A DNA stretch of 64,000 nt, taken from Roseobacter sp. MED193. Lineage in GTDB: Bacteria > Pseudomonadota > Alphaproteobacteria > Rhodobacterales > Rhodobacteraceae. Shown here piece after piece: positions 8,504 through 17,022 of the stretch (its first letter is position 1; every line of letters starts with the position of its first letter). A program made the translations under genes and the position numbers. The notes below the pieces were generated by a model. The model was not told the DNA's origin and searched no databases. It was given only the letters and a program-made list of their open reading frames with translations. The stretch is taken from the NCBI RefSeq assembly GCF_000152965.1, contig NZ_CH902583.1, positions 3,291,694 through 3,355,693 of the forward strand. Reading direction: 5' to 3'.

Positions 8504-9517
8504 ATGGCAACCATGGACATCTTTGAGGGCGACGCCTTCAGCATTATCGAGCTCACCCGGGCTCTGGAAAACATCCCCTTCAAGCCGGCAATCCTATCGG
8601 GTGCGGGCCTGTTCGGATCGCGCGGCGTGCGTCAACGCACCGTCATGATCGAAAGTCGCGATGGCACGCTGTCGCTGATCCCGTTCTCGGAGCGCGGCTC
8701 GGCCTATGAGCAGCAGGTTCCCGAACGGCGCGACATGCGTGCTTTCGTTTGCCGCCAGTTCAAGAAGCAGGACGTGCTCTGGGCCTCGGAAATCCAGGCC
8801 ATCCGCGACTTCGGCTCGGAAACCGCGCCCCAGCAGGTGCAGACCGAAGTGGCTCGTAAGATGGCACGTCTGCGCAACGACGCCGAGGCCACCTTTGAGT
8901 TCCACCTTTTCAACGGCATCCAGGGTGTAGTGAAGGACCCCAAGGACGGCGCGACGGTCATCGACTACTACACCGAGTTTGGCATCACACCGGCGGCCGA
9001 GGTGGATTTTGATCTCGACAATGCGAGCCCGGCCTCGGGTGCGCTGCGCAAGCGTTGCCAGGCGCTGATCGAAAGCGTCGAGGACAGTCTTGGCGGGTTG
9101 GCTGCCGGGCAGGTGCAGCTGCGCGCCGAATGCGGCTCTGCCTTCTTTGCCGATCTGGTGGCCCACAAGGAGGTGCGGGAAACCTACCTCAACACCGCTG
9201 CCGCCGCCGATCTGCGTGGCCGTGTAGGCGAAGAGGTCAGCTTCGGCGGCATCACCTTCCGTCGCTATCGGGGCGGGCTTGGCTTCGGCGTGCCGACCGA
9301 CAAGGCGTATTTCTACCCGGAAGGTGTCGAGGGTCTCTTCGAGATCTACTATGCTCCGGCCGACACCTTCGAGACGGTCAACACGTTGGGTCTGCCGCTT
9401 TATGCGCGCATGATCCCTGACCGCGACCGTGATGAATGGGTGCGCCTCGAGATCGAAAGCAACCCGCTGCCGATCTGCACCCGGCCGCAGGTTCTGCGGA
9501 GTGCAAGGCGGACCTGA
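8504..9517 (+). CDS. Major capsid protein (lambda gpE family)
   Basis: A 337-residue protein of the gpE major capsid family, forming the icosahedral shell. Typical features are the N-terminal MATMDIFEGDAFSIIELT, a long E-loop-like region (QRTVMIESRDGTLSLIPFSERG) and the P-domain and C-terminal segments with GVPTDKAYFYPEGV and FEIYYAPADTFETVNT. A GAGAGAAAGGA ribosome site precedes the ATG. Its stop overlaps the next start (TGATG). Confidence 0.92.
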   Translation: MATMDIFEGDAFSIIELTRALENIPFKPAILSGAGLFGSRGVRQRTVMIESRDGTLSLIPFSERGSAYEQQVPERRDMRAFVCRQFKKQDVLWASEIQAIRDFGSETAPQQVQTEVARKMARLRNDAEATFEFHLFNGIQGVVKDPKDGATVIDYYTEFGITPAAEVDFDLDNASPASGALRKRCQALIESVEDSLGGLAAGQVQLRAECGSAFFADLVAHKEVRETYLNTAAAADLRGRVGEEVSFGGITFRRYRGGLGFGVPTDKAYFYPEGVEGLFEIYYAPADTFETVNTLGLPLYARMIPDRDRDEWVRLEIESNPLPICTRPQVLRSARRT

Positions 9518-9828
9518 TGACGGTGGTTGCAGCTGCGATCGAGGCTCTCTTTGCTGATCCAAACCTCTCAATCGAGTTCTGGCATCGTGATGGAGAGGGG
9601 AGCTTCACAAGGGGAAGGGGCATCCTGCGCAGGCCTGATGAGATCACGGAGTTTGGGTCGGCGCGGCTCTTGTCTGACACCACCCGGATCGATGTTCGGG
9701 TGGCGGATATCCCAGCACCTCGGCCACAGGAGCAAATCCTGATCGGCGACGAAACCTTCCTGATCCAGGGCGAACCACGACGTGATCGGGTGCGTTTGGT
9801 CTGGACGCTGGAGCTTGCCCCTGCATGA
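9517..9828 (+). CDS. Head-tail joining protein
   Basis: A 103-residue protein starting MTVVAAAIEALFADPNLS at the ATG overlapping the capsid stop. It is rich in beta strands (RLLSDTTRIDVRVADI and QEQILIGDETFLIQGEPRRD), like the small ATP-binding or head-completion proteins that follow gpE in this phage type. Its position between capsid and DUF6441-like genes supports a connector role. No catalytic residues are evident. Confidence 0.7.
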   Translation: MTVVAAAIEALFADPNLSIEFWHRDGEGSFTRGRGILRRPDEITEFGSARLLSDTTRIDVRVADIPAPRPQEQILIGDETFLIQGEPRRDRVRLVWTLELAPA

Positions 9829-10454
9829 AACTCGGCCTCGACATCAGCCCTGATCTGGTCGCAGTCATGGCCTCGGAAATCGAAGCCGGCGAAAAGGCCG
9901 TTACCGCTGCTATGCGGGAGGCGGGAACCGGGCTCAAGACCACCTGGCGCGGCCAGATAACACAAGCTGGACTCGGCCGACGGTTGGCAAACTCTATCCG
10001 TAGTCAAACCTACCCGAGAGCGGGCGAAAGCCTGAACGCTGCAGCGCTTGTCTGGTCGAAAGCCCCAGAGATTGTCGGGGCACATGACACGGGTCCGCTG
10101 ATCCGCTCGAAAGATGGGTTCTGGCTCGCGATCCCGACGCAAGCCGCTGGACGCGGGTTGCGGGGTGGAAGGATCACGCCTGGCGAATGGGAACGGCGAC
10201 GGGGCTTGCGGCTGCGCTTTGTTTACCGCCGTCGAGGGCCAAGCCTGCTCGTCGCCGATGGGCGGTTGAACAACCGCGGGCTCGGCGTGGCATCGCGCTC
10301 GAAGACTGGGCGCGGACGTTCCACGGTGCCGATCTTCCTGTTGGTGCCGCAGGTCAAGCTGCCGAAGCGGTTGAACCTCGACCAGGATGCCGAACGGGCG
10401 CTCGACAGCGTGCCAGGGCTGATCGTCGCGAATTGGGTGAAGACACGAATTTGA
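9825..10454 (+). CDS. DUF6441-like phage head-tail protein
   Basis: A 209-residue basic protein. The start MKLGLDISPDLVAVM, the AAMREAGTGLKTTWRGQI helix, and the WLAIPTQAAGRG segment match phage proteins annotated DUF6441, which lie between capsid and tail terminator genes. The family is thought to act in tail completion or connector assembly, like minor tail protein Z. It overlaps the previous stop by four bases. The tail terminator that should follow is displaced by an inserted reverse-strand pair. Confidence 0.72.
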   Translation: MKLGLDISPDLVAVMASEIEAGEKAVTAAMREAGTGLKTTWRGQITQAGLGRRLANSIRSQTYPRAGESLNAAALVWSKAPEIVGAHDTGPLIRSKDGFWLAIPTQAAGRGLRGGRITPGEWERRRGLRLRFVYRRRGPSLLVADGRLNNRGLGVASRSKTGRGRSTVPIFLLVPQVKLPKRLNLDQDAERALDSVPGLIVANWVKTRI

Positions 10455-10469
10455 CTAACCGGGCAACCT

Positions 10470-11861
10470 CTAAGAACGTCGCCCGAACAGGCTACTAAGG
10501 ATGCCTTCCTTTTTGGCGGGCTCGGTCGTCTCAGTCTCAGGCGGCGACTGAATGGTACTGTTCCATGGACCCGAGTTTTTGGGCACCTCGACCGATGTAG
10601 CTTCTTCGGTTCGGACTGGAGTTGGGAGAACAGCGTCTGGGACTGATGGCTCCTCCGAAATTTCATCATCTTCTTCTGTTCCGTCGCCAGCAGAGGGTGT
10701 CAGCCAGTCGCTATCAGGTCGACAAACAAGCCGGGCGTGGTCGTATGCCCACTTAAGCTTATAGACTGTCTCTCCGCTGTATCCTCCAGCAGCGGTACGC
10801 GTGACAACAAGAGCGAGATCGACCTTGTCATCGTCGACAAGCGCAATTGGCAACAGCAGGCTAATCGCGTTTGCCTTAGGATAATAAAGTGGAATCGCTG
10901 TCTTGAAATTCCATCGCGCACGCTTGACCGCAAGAGATATCGCGTCGTCAATGCGATTGCGGATATCGCGATCCGTCCGGGCATCAGCGACAAGCGCGTG
11001 CCTGAATTCGCGAAGGAAAGCCGCACGTTCGGGCTTTTCCATCTTAGATGGATCTTTCCATTCGATACCAGAAGGTATGTGTTTTTCTAGAAAGTCAGAC
11101 GGGTATCTGTCTTTTTCGATGCTGTCGTAAACGATGTGGTCATAACGAGGTTGTATTGCTGTATCGGGGTCGAAAATTACATCTTCGGCCTTGTCAAAGT
11201 ATTTTGGTGCCGGAGGAAGTGGGTTGAAGTTACGGGCCAATGTTTGGCCCTCCCTCCCGATATTGGGTCGGCAGAATGCATGAAACTTCCAAGGGCGTGG
11301 TGGTCGATCATTCTGTTCATAGAGGGCGAAGATGGGATCGTAGCGATCGTCAACTAAACCGGTATTGAAGGCGGCCCAACTCTTACCACCGTGTGCAACT
11401 TCGGCGACCTGTCCGTCACGATATTGCTTATAGAAGGTGTTGATCAGATAGTTTCTTAGGATGGGGAAAGGTGTGCGCGGGTTATGATTGTCGCCATATG
11501 CCCAATCTTCATCAAGCGCGATTTCTGCCAGATCGTGCAGGACGCCGCGGACCGAGTTTCCTCTCGGATCAAGATCATCGAGCTGGGTAAAACCCCATTG
11601 GAGTAAATAAGATGACGGGTGGCCTGTTAGCCGAAATTCCTCATGCTCGTAACCTGCGGCAAGGCGGACATTCCTAGCTTCTAGCGTACCCGGCTTTCGC
11701 TTGCTTTCAGCAGCGTCAAAATCGACAATTTCGCCGACCGCACAACGAACAGAGGAATCCTTTACCGTGGTAATATGGAAGAACACATCTTCTGACTGAC
11801 CATCAACCTCAATGAATCCAAAGCCTTTGTCATGTATAAACGCCTTGATCTTTCCCTGCAT
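10470..11861 (-). CDS. Cold-shock domain protein with DUF3825-like domain (phage cargo)
   Basis: A 463-residue protein with three parts. Residues 1-68 are a cold-shock domain with both RNA-binding motifs (KGFGFIEV and DVFFHIT). Residues about 75-390 resemble DUF3825: WAYGDNHNPRTPFPILRNYL, FNTGLVDDRYDPIFALYE, and AISLLLPIALVDDDKVDLAL. The C-terminal tail (about 395-463) is Pro/Glu/Thr-rich, ending SSLFGRRS. The cold-shock domain implies binding to single-stranded RNA or DNA; the function of DUF3825 is not established. The gene runs against the late operon and sits where lambda-like phages have none, so it is a cargo gene expressed independently. Ribosome site and promoter were not resolved. 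Confidence 0.8.
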   Translation of the reverse strand: MQGKIKAFIHDKGFGFIEVDGQSEDVFFHITTVKDSSVRCAVGEIVDFDAAESKRKPGTLEARNVRLAAGYEHEEFRLTGHPSSYLLQWGFTQLDDLDPRGNSVRGVLHDLAEIALDEDWAYGDNHNPRTPFPILRNYLINTFYKQYRDGQVAEVAHGGKSWAAFNTGLVDDRYDPIFALYEQNDRPPRPWKFHAFCRPNIGREGQTLARNFNPLPPAPKYFDKAEDVIFDPDTAIQPRYDHIVYDSIEKDRYPSDFLEKHIPSGIEWKDPSKMEKPERAAFLREFRHALVADARTDRDIRNRIDDAISLAVKRARWNFKTAIPLYYPKANAISLLLPIALVDDDKVDLALVVTRTAAGGYSGETVYKLKWAYDHARLVCRPDSDWLTPSAGDGTEEDDEISEEPSVPDAVLPTPVRTEEATSVEVPKNSGPWNSTIQSPPETETTEPAKKEGILSSLFGRRS

Positions 11862-11951
11862 GTAGCCCCTCTAGCCGCCCGGCTTTTATTGATTTTTCGG
11901 TGCCCCGACTCAACCTGTCACCAACCCCGCCATGTTAGCCGCTCAATGGCG

Positions 11952-12128
11952 TCACTTCCAGAAGCGGTCGACTTTGCGTTCTTCGCGCCGAGCCTGGGCT
12001 GCGGTCCGCGGCTTGTACTTGTCGGGGTTGGAGGATGCCTTTCCCTTGCCATAGCCTCGACCCGGTTTGCCCTTTGACCCGGACTTCTCATAGCCGTTGC
12101 CACTCGATTTCTTGCCAAATAGTCCCAT
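11952..12128 (-). CDS. Small basic protein, partner of the cold-shock/DUF3825 gene
   Basis: A 58-residue protein starting MGLFGKKSSGNGYEKSG at an ATG with a strong CAGGAGG ribosome site six bases upstream. It is almost entirely Lys, Arg, Gly and Ser, ending ARREERKVDRFWK, and is probably unstructured with nucleic-acid affinity. It lies 90 bases upstream of the cold-shock/DUF3825 gene on the same strand and is likely its co-transcribed first gene. I do not recognise the family. Confidence 0.65.
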   Translation of the reverse strand: MGLFGKKSSGNGYEKSGSKGKPGRGYGKGKASSNPDKYKPRTAAQARREERKVDRFWK

Positions 12129-12202
12129 TTTAGCCTCCTGAAAAATGACCAACAGCCACAAATAGGAACTCGGTTCCACGCCTTCAAGGCTGAATGTAAA
12201 AT

Positions 12203-12622
12203 ATGCCCACCCCACGCGAAACCATCCTCACCGCGCTGCATGCGCGGCTTTCGTCGTTGCCCGCAACCGCTCTGCGTGGAGAGATGCTGCCCGAACGCGT
12301 GCCTGCCGATGGCCTGCTGATCCTGCGCGACGGTGATCCGGGGGAACCCGAGGTGACGCTGTCACCGCTGCGCTACCACTACCAGCACCGCGCCGAGATA
12401 GAGGCGGTCGTGCAAGGAACGAAGGACCGTGACGCTGCTTTCGACACACTCTGCGCCAGCATTGGCGCAGTGATCACCGCCGATCGAACATTGGACGGCC
12501 TTTGCGACTGGGTGGAGGCGGAAGCACCGCAGCCGGTCGATCTGCCTGTTGAAGGTGCGGCAAGCCTGAAGGCGGCCGTGATCAGGGTGTCCCTGTTCTA
12601 CACGACGAGCGATCCGCTTTGA
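12203..12622 (+). CDS. Tail terminator-like protein
   Basis: A 139-residue protein (MPTPRETILTALHARLSSLP) of the type that follows head-tail joiners in alphaproteobacterial prophages; it is often misnamed acyl-CoA transferase in databases. The pattern of an N-terminal helix, LILRDGDPGEPEVTLSP, YHYQHRAEIEAVVQG and a final strand VIRVSLFYTT resembles the gpU fold, which caps the tail tube and stops its growth. It is the first late gene after the inserted reverse-strand pair. Confidence 0.7.
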   Translation: MPTPRETILTALHARLSSLPATALRGEMLPERVPADGLLILRDGDPGEPEVTLSPLRYHYQHRAEIEAVVQGTKDRDAAFDTLCASIGAVITADRTLDGLCDWVEAEAPQPVDLPVEGAASLKAAVIRVSLFYTTSDPL

Positions 12623-12647
12623 TAAGCGCCTGCATGCTGTTCCAAGG

Positions 12648-12853
12648 CTAAGCGCGCTGAGCGTTGGGATTGTCTCCAAGGAACAGCAGGAGAAGGCAGG
12701 CCAAGATTGGTGAAAACAGCAGGCTCAGAACCACCCAGCCAAAGGCACTGCGGCCACGCTTCGTGGCCATCCCCGCGGGCAGCAGGATGTAAATCCACAG
12801 AACAAAAAAGAGGGCTGCCAGCCGAAGATGATAGGGAAAATCGTTTCAAACAT
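12648..12853 (-). CDS. Small membrane protein needing a -1 frameshift
   Basis: An ATG at 12853 has a GGAGG site seven bases upstream. Its frame (MFETIFPIIFGW) makes only a meaningless 42-residue peptide. The -1 frame instead encodes a convincing two-helix membrane protein: LRLAALFFVLWIYILLPAGM, then ATKRGRSAFGWVVLSLL, FSPILACLLLLFLGDNP, ending at 12648. The join falls on T TTC CCT, which fits the X_XXY_YYZ slippery pattern in the correct phase. Either a programmed frameshift yields a 68-residue protein, or an indel has broken the gene. It lies reverse to the late operon, between tail terminator and tail tube. Confidence 0.5.
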
Positions 12854-12958
12854 GGCAGCCCCTCCAGCGCGCCTGTGATCTGAAACCCAAGGTAAATCTG
12901 GGTTTTGTGACGCCACTTCACGCTTTCAACACTTTATCTGGTAATGGAGAAATTTCCA

Positions 12959-13900
12959 ATGGCACGAGCCCAAGGGGCGCGGGCGCTAATGGCGCTTGCG
13001 TTCGAAACGACTTATGGCACGCCACCAGCGAGCGGTTTCTCAAAGATGCCCTTTGCCAGCACCACGCTGGGGGCGGAGCAACCGTTGCAGACTTCGGAGC
13101 TCCTGGGTTATGGCCGGGATCCGCAGGCACCGATCAAGGACGCGGTGACGGCGGACGGTGACGTGGTGATCCCGATCGATGCCGAGGCCTTCGGCTTCTG
13201 GCTGAAGGCGGCGTTCGGCACTCCCACGACGACTGGAACTGAAGCACCCTATACCCATGAATTCCGCTCCGGAAACTGGGCGCTGCCGAGCTTCTCGGTC
13301 GAAACTGGAATGCCGGAGGTGCCGCGCTATGCGATGTATTCCGGCTGCATGGTGGACAGCCTCAACTGGCAGATGGCCCGCTCCGGGTTGCTGACCGCGA
13401 CGGCCAGTATCGTGGCGCAGGGCGAGGCCATCGCCACGAACAGCGCGGTAGGGACACCCGCCAATATAGTGCTGAACCGATTTGGCCATTTCAACGGAGC
13501 CATCACGCGGAACGGCGCGAACATCGGTAACGTTGTCTCTGCCGACCTTACCTATGCCAACAATCTCGATCGCATTGAGACGATCCGGGCAGACGGCAAG
13601 ATTGATGGCGCGGATCCGTCCATCGCGGCTCTGACGGGCAATGTCGTCGTGCGCTTCGCCGATCAGACTCTGGTCACCCAGGCGATCAATGGTGAGGCCT
13701 GCGAGTTGGAATTCTCCTACGCGCTGCCCACTGGCGAAAGCCTGACGGTCACCGCGCATGCTGTTTATCTGCCTCGCCCGCGGATCGAGATTTCCGGCCC
13801 GCAGGGCGTGCAGGCCACCTTTGATTGGCAGGCCGCGAGTGATCCGGTGGTGGGCCGGATGTGCACCGTCACGCTCACCAATGACCGCGAGGTTTACTGA
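12959..13900 (+). CDS. Major tail tube protein
   Basis: A 313-residue protein beginning MARAQGARALMALAFETTYGTPP; I choose the ATG at 12959, with GGAGAA upstream, over the one at 12944. This start and the repeated immunoglobulin-like strands (FNGAITRNGANIGNVVSADLTYANNLDR and VVRFADQTLVTQAI) are typical of phage tail tube proteins, which polymerise around the tape measure into a non-contractile tube. Its stop overlaps the assembly chaperone start. Confidence 0.88.
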   Translation: MARAQGARALMALAFETTYGTPPASGFSKMPFASTTLGAEQPLQTSELLGYGRDPQAPIKDAVTADGDVVIPIDAEAFGFWLKAAFGTPTTTGTEAPYTHEFRSGNWALPSFSVETGMPEVPRYAMYSGCMVDSLNWQMARSGLLTATASIVAQGEAIATNSAVGTPANIVLNRFGHFNGAITRNGANIGNVVSADLTYANNLDRIETIRADGKIDGADPSIAALTGNVVVRFADQTLVTQAINGEACELEFSYALPTGESLTVTAHAVYLPRPRIEISGPQGVQATFDWQAASDPVVGRMCTVTLTNDREVY

Positions 13901-14262
13901 TGCTGCGCTTGAACCTGTCGAATGAACCGCGCTGGCTTGATCTCGGCCATGACGTCCGCCTGCTGGTCGAGCCGCTCACCACCGCCATCATGCTGGCGGC
14001 GCGCAGCGACCCGTCCATCGTTGCTGCAACAGCGGATGCCGAAACCAGCGCCTCCAACGACGACCTCGCGCGCATCGTGGCCAAGGCCGTCGCGCGCATC
14101 GTCGTGAAGGACTGGGAAGGCATTGGCGACGAGGACGGTAAACCACTGGCCCTGACCCCTGAAGGCATCGACGCGCTCTTGGAACTCTGGCCGATCTTCG
14201 AAGCCTTCCAGACCAAATACATCGCCGGCGCGCTCATTTTGGACGCGGAAAAAAACGCCTGA
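13900..14262 (+). CDS. Tail assembly chaperone, zero-frame product (gpG-like)
   Basis: A 120-residue protein (MLRLNLSNEPRWLDLGHDVR) between the tail tube and tape measure, the position of lambda gpG. In long-tailed phages this protein coats the tape measure during tail assembly, and a frameshifted longer form (gpGT) recruits tube subunits. The C-terminal codons GAA AAA AAC GCC TGA contain a slippery heptamer, and an open -1 frame continues for about 110 codons downstream. Confidence 0.85.
   Translation: MLRLNLSNEPRWLDLGHDVRLLVEPLTTAIMLAARSDPSIVAATADAETSASNDDLARIVAKAVARIVVKDWEGIGDEDGKPLALTPEGIDALLELWPIFEAFQTKYIAGALILDAEKNA
14250..14256 (+). promoter_or_regulatory. Programmed -1 frameshift slippery site A AAA AAC
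   Basis: The bases A AAA AAC lie in the correct codon phase of the gpG-like frame, six bases before its stop. This is the classic bacterial -1 slippery heptamer. Slippage here joins the zero frame to the open -1 frame that ends at 14588, as in the gpG/gpGT system of lambda-like phages. Confidence 0.85.
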
Positions 14263-14588
14263 CCGCTCTCGCCGACTGGGAGTTCGGCGGGGGCGGTGAC
14301 TATTGCGCGGCTTGTCCAACAGTTTGTACGGAATGCCCACGCACTCTCCATCAACCCCTGACACTCGAGGGCTGGCAGATCTGGGATCTGGTCCAGCGCT
14401 TAGGCGGCCAGATGCGCGTGGCTGGCGGTGTAAGCGGCGGTGCTGTTGTCGGCTGGGACATGGGCACGGCCCTGCAGCTTGGGGCGGCCCTTGGGCTTTC
14501 GCCTCTTTTCATCGCGGAACTCTTGCCACCCATTGAGGCGGTGATGGTTCGCAAAACCAACCAAGAGATTGAACACCGCCATGGCTGA
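14250..14588 (+). CDS. Tail assembly chaperone frameshift extension (gpT-like part)
   Basis: The -1 frame after the slippery site is open for about 110 codons and ends in TGA at 14586-14588, overlapping the tape measure start. It has no start codon of its own in a sensible place, so it is expressed as a fusion with the upstream frame, giving about 229 residues. It reads KRLTALADWEFGGGGDYCAACP, with four cysteines in 15 residues (CAAC, then CTEC), then LEGWQIWDLVQRLGGQMR and LGLSPLFIAELLPPIEAVM. The Cys cluster could bind zinc. A conventional gene caller would leave this 300-base gap empty. Confidence 0.8.
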   Translation, partial: KKRLTALADWEFGGGGDYCAACPTVCTECPRTLHQPLTLEGWQIWDLVQRLGGQMRVAGGVSGGAVVGWDMGTALQLGAALGLSPLFIAELLPPIEAVMVRKTNQEIEHRHG

Positions 14589-17022
14589 AAAACGCGTTTC
14601 CGTCCGCCTGTCAGCGACCGGGGGGCGCCAGGTGCGTGCCGAGCTTGATGGTGTCGGTGCGGCAGGTGCCCGCGGCATGGGGCGTCTGAGCCGCGAGCTG
14701 GACCAGGCGAACGCGCGCATGGCGGTTTTTGCGCGCTGGGCCCGCATTGCTGCCACGGCTGCTGCGGCCGCGCTTGCTGCGGCGGTTGTTTCGATGACCC
14801 GCTCGACGGTTGCTGCCGCCAACGAGATCGATCAGCTGTCCCAAGTGGCCAATGCTGCACCAGAGGTGTTCCAGCGCTGGTCGGCGGCTTCAGCAACGGT
14901 GGGCATCGAACAGGAAAAACTCGCGGACATCCTTAAGGACGTGAACGACCGCGTGGGGGATTTCCTGCAGACGGGCGGCGGCCCGATGGCGGATTTCTTC
15001 GAGAACATCGCACCGCGGGTGAGTGTGACCGCTGACCAGTTCGCCCGGCTTTCAGGGCCGGAGGCGCTGCAGCTCTATGTCGACAGTCTCGAACGCGCGG
15101 GCGTCAGCCAACAGGAAATGACCTTCTATCTCGAGGCCATGGCGTCGGATGCCACGCGGCTCATCCCGCTCCTGAAAAACGGCGGGGCGGAGATGACCCG
15201 GCTCGGGGCCCAAGCCCAAGCCCTCGGCGCAGTCCTGGAAACCGATGCGATCGCCGCCATGCGCCGATCTGAACTGGCGCTGGTCAGCATCGGTCAGGTC
15301 TTCACTGGCGTACGCAACCGGATCGCTGTGGCGCTGGCACCGTCGCTGGAGGCGGTGGCCAACGCCTTTGTGGCTCTCGCGTCAAGCACGAGCCCGATCA
15401 GCCGTGCCTTTGATACGGTTCTCGCCAATCTCGACCGCCTCGGGATCTACGCCAGCACATTTGCCACCTTCCTCGCTGGTCGCTGGGTGGCCGCGATGGC
15501 CGCGGCCACTCTGTCGGTCCGCGGGCTTGCCACGACGCTTGTGATCCTGAAAGGCGCTCTCATTCGCACGGGCATTGGCGCGCTGATCGTCGGGGCAGGG
15601 GAACTCGTGTACTGGTTCACTCGTCTGGCGTCCGGGGCCGGCGGCTTCGGCGAGGCCATGGGGCTTTTGAAGGATGTCGCCGTCGAGGTTTGGGAGCGGA
15701 TCAAGATGGGGGCCTCCGCTGCAGGGGCCCAGGCCACGGCGATGTTTTTCGATCTGAAGGCCGATGCCGCGACGGGTATGGCCGGGGCCATCGACAGCGT
15801 TGTCGCCTTTGGTAACACAACCGCAAACACCTTCGAAGGCGCGCTCCTGGCCGTGCGCGAGATCTGGTCGCGATTGCCCGATGTGATTGGAGATCTCGTC
15901 TTCTCTGCTGCCAACCGCATGCTCGACGGGATCGAGGCCATGCTGAACGGCGCGATCCGCCGGGTTGATGCCTTCACTGGCAAGATCCGTGATGCTCTTG
16001 CTGCGGTTGGCATTGATACGACCTTCGGCGAAATCGGCGAGCTCAACCTCGGCGACATTGAAAACCCCTTTGCAGGGGCCTCGGCCGATGCCGGGTCCGC
16101 TGCTGCGGAGGCCTTTCGGCGGGCCTTCGAGGACAACCCATTGACGGCCCCCGACCTTGGCCTTGATGGTATCGCCGCCGAGGCGTTGACGACCGCCAAC
16201 ACATATCGTCAGGCAGCAACCGATCTGGCCACGGGGGCCACGGCGCCGCTGACCTCTTGGGGTGCGCTGCGGGATGCCGTCGCGGAGACAGGAGACGATG
16301 GGGCGGCGGCGCTGGACGAGGCCAGCACGTCTGCGGACCGCTTTGCGGATGCGGTGAGCAGGGCGGGTGGTGCGGCCGGAAAGGCCAAGGACACGATCGT
16401 CACGGGCTTTGGTGCCATTTCGAAGTCGCTGTCGGACTACGCGAAGTCGGCGCTTGATTTGGGCAAGGGTCTTGGTGAGAGCCTTATGGGTGCCTTTCGA
16501 GGGGCGGAGAGCGCCTTTCGCAGCTTCGTTGAAACCGGCAAGCTTGACTTCAAAAGCCTCGTGCGTTCCATTCTCGCCGATCTTGCGGTTCTGGCCTTCA
16601 AACGCGCCGTGCTGGGCCCTCTTGCCAACGCGCTGTCGGGCATTTTCGGCGGTGGGTCTGTGACGGCGGCCGTCTCGCATGCGGGTGGCATCGTCGGTTT
16701 GTCTGGCCATCAAAGGCAGGTACCCGCACTGGCCTTCGCTGGCGCACCAAAATTGCATGCCGGAGGCTGGGCGGGATTGCGTCCGGATGAGGTGCCGACG
16801 ATCCTGCAACGCGGTGAGCGAGTGCTGAACCGTCGCGAAGCTGCCGAGTATAGCAGCGCGCGCCAAGGTTCCGGCGGCATAACAGTGAACATCGATGCCC
16901 GGGGCGCGCAGATGGGCGTGGCTGAACAGATCGACGCCCGGCTGCGTGCCGTTCTGCCGGAAATCAAACGTGTTGCCATCCAAAGCGTCGCTGAGCGCCG
17001 CGCCAGAGGCTATGCCATATGA
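14581..17022 (+). CDS. Tail tape measure protein
   Basis: An 813-residue tape measure protein that sets tail length and helps DNA ejection. I start at ATG 14581 (MAEKRVSVRLSATGGRQVRAEL). It has a hydrophobic Ala-rich segment near 50-70, a central TM-like region (FATFLAGRWVAAMAAATLSVRGLATTL near 295-320), long helical stretches, and a conserved C-terminal block typical of this family: GGIVGLSGHQRQVPA, HAGGWAGLRPDEVPTILQRGERVL and NIDARGAQM. At this length a tail of roughly 120 nm is expected if the usual residue-to-length rule applies. Confidence 0.92.
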   Translation: MAEKRVSVRLSATGGRQVRAELDGVGAAGARGMGRLSRELDQANARMAVFARWARIAATAAAAALAAAVVSMTRSTVAAANEIDQLSQVANAAPEVFQRWSAASATVGIEQEKLADILKDVNDRVGDFLQTGGGPMADFFENIAPRVSVTADQFARLSGPEALQLYVDSLERAGVSQQEMTFYLEAMASDATRLIPLLKNGGAEMTRLGAQAQALGAVLETDAIAAMRRSELALVSIGQVFTGVRNRIAVALAPSLEAVANAFVALASSTSPISRAFDTVLANLDRLGIYASTFATFLAGRWVAAMAAATLSVRGLATTLVILKGALIRTGIGALIVGAGELVYWFTRLASGAGGFGEAMGLLKDVAVEVWERIKMGASAAGAQATAMFFDLKADAATGMAGAIDSVVAFGNTTANTFEGALLAVREIWSRLPDVIGDLVFSAANRMLDGIEAMLNGAIRRVDAFTGKIRDALAAVGIDTTFGEIGELNLGDIENPFAGASADAGSAAAEAFRRAFEDNPLTAPDLGLDGIAAEALTTANTYRQAATDLATGATAPLTSWGALRDAVAETGDDGAAALDEASTSADRFADAVSRAGGAAGKAKDTIVTGFGAISKSLSDYAKSALDLGKGLGESLMGAFRGAESAFRSFVETGKLDFKSLVRSILADLAVLAFKRAVLGPLANALSGIFGGGSVTAAVSHAGGIVGLSGHQRQVPALAFAGAPKLHAGGWAGLRPDEVPTILQRGERVLNRREAAEYSSARQGSGGITVNIDARGAQMGVAEQIDARLRAVLPEIKRVAIQSVAERRARGYAI

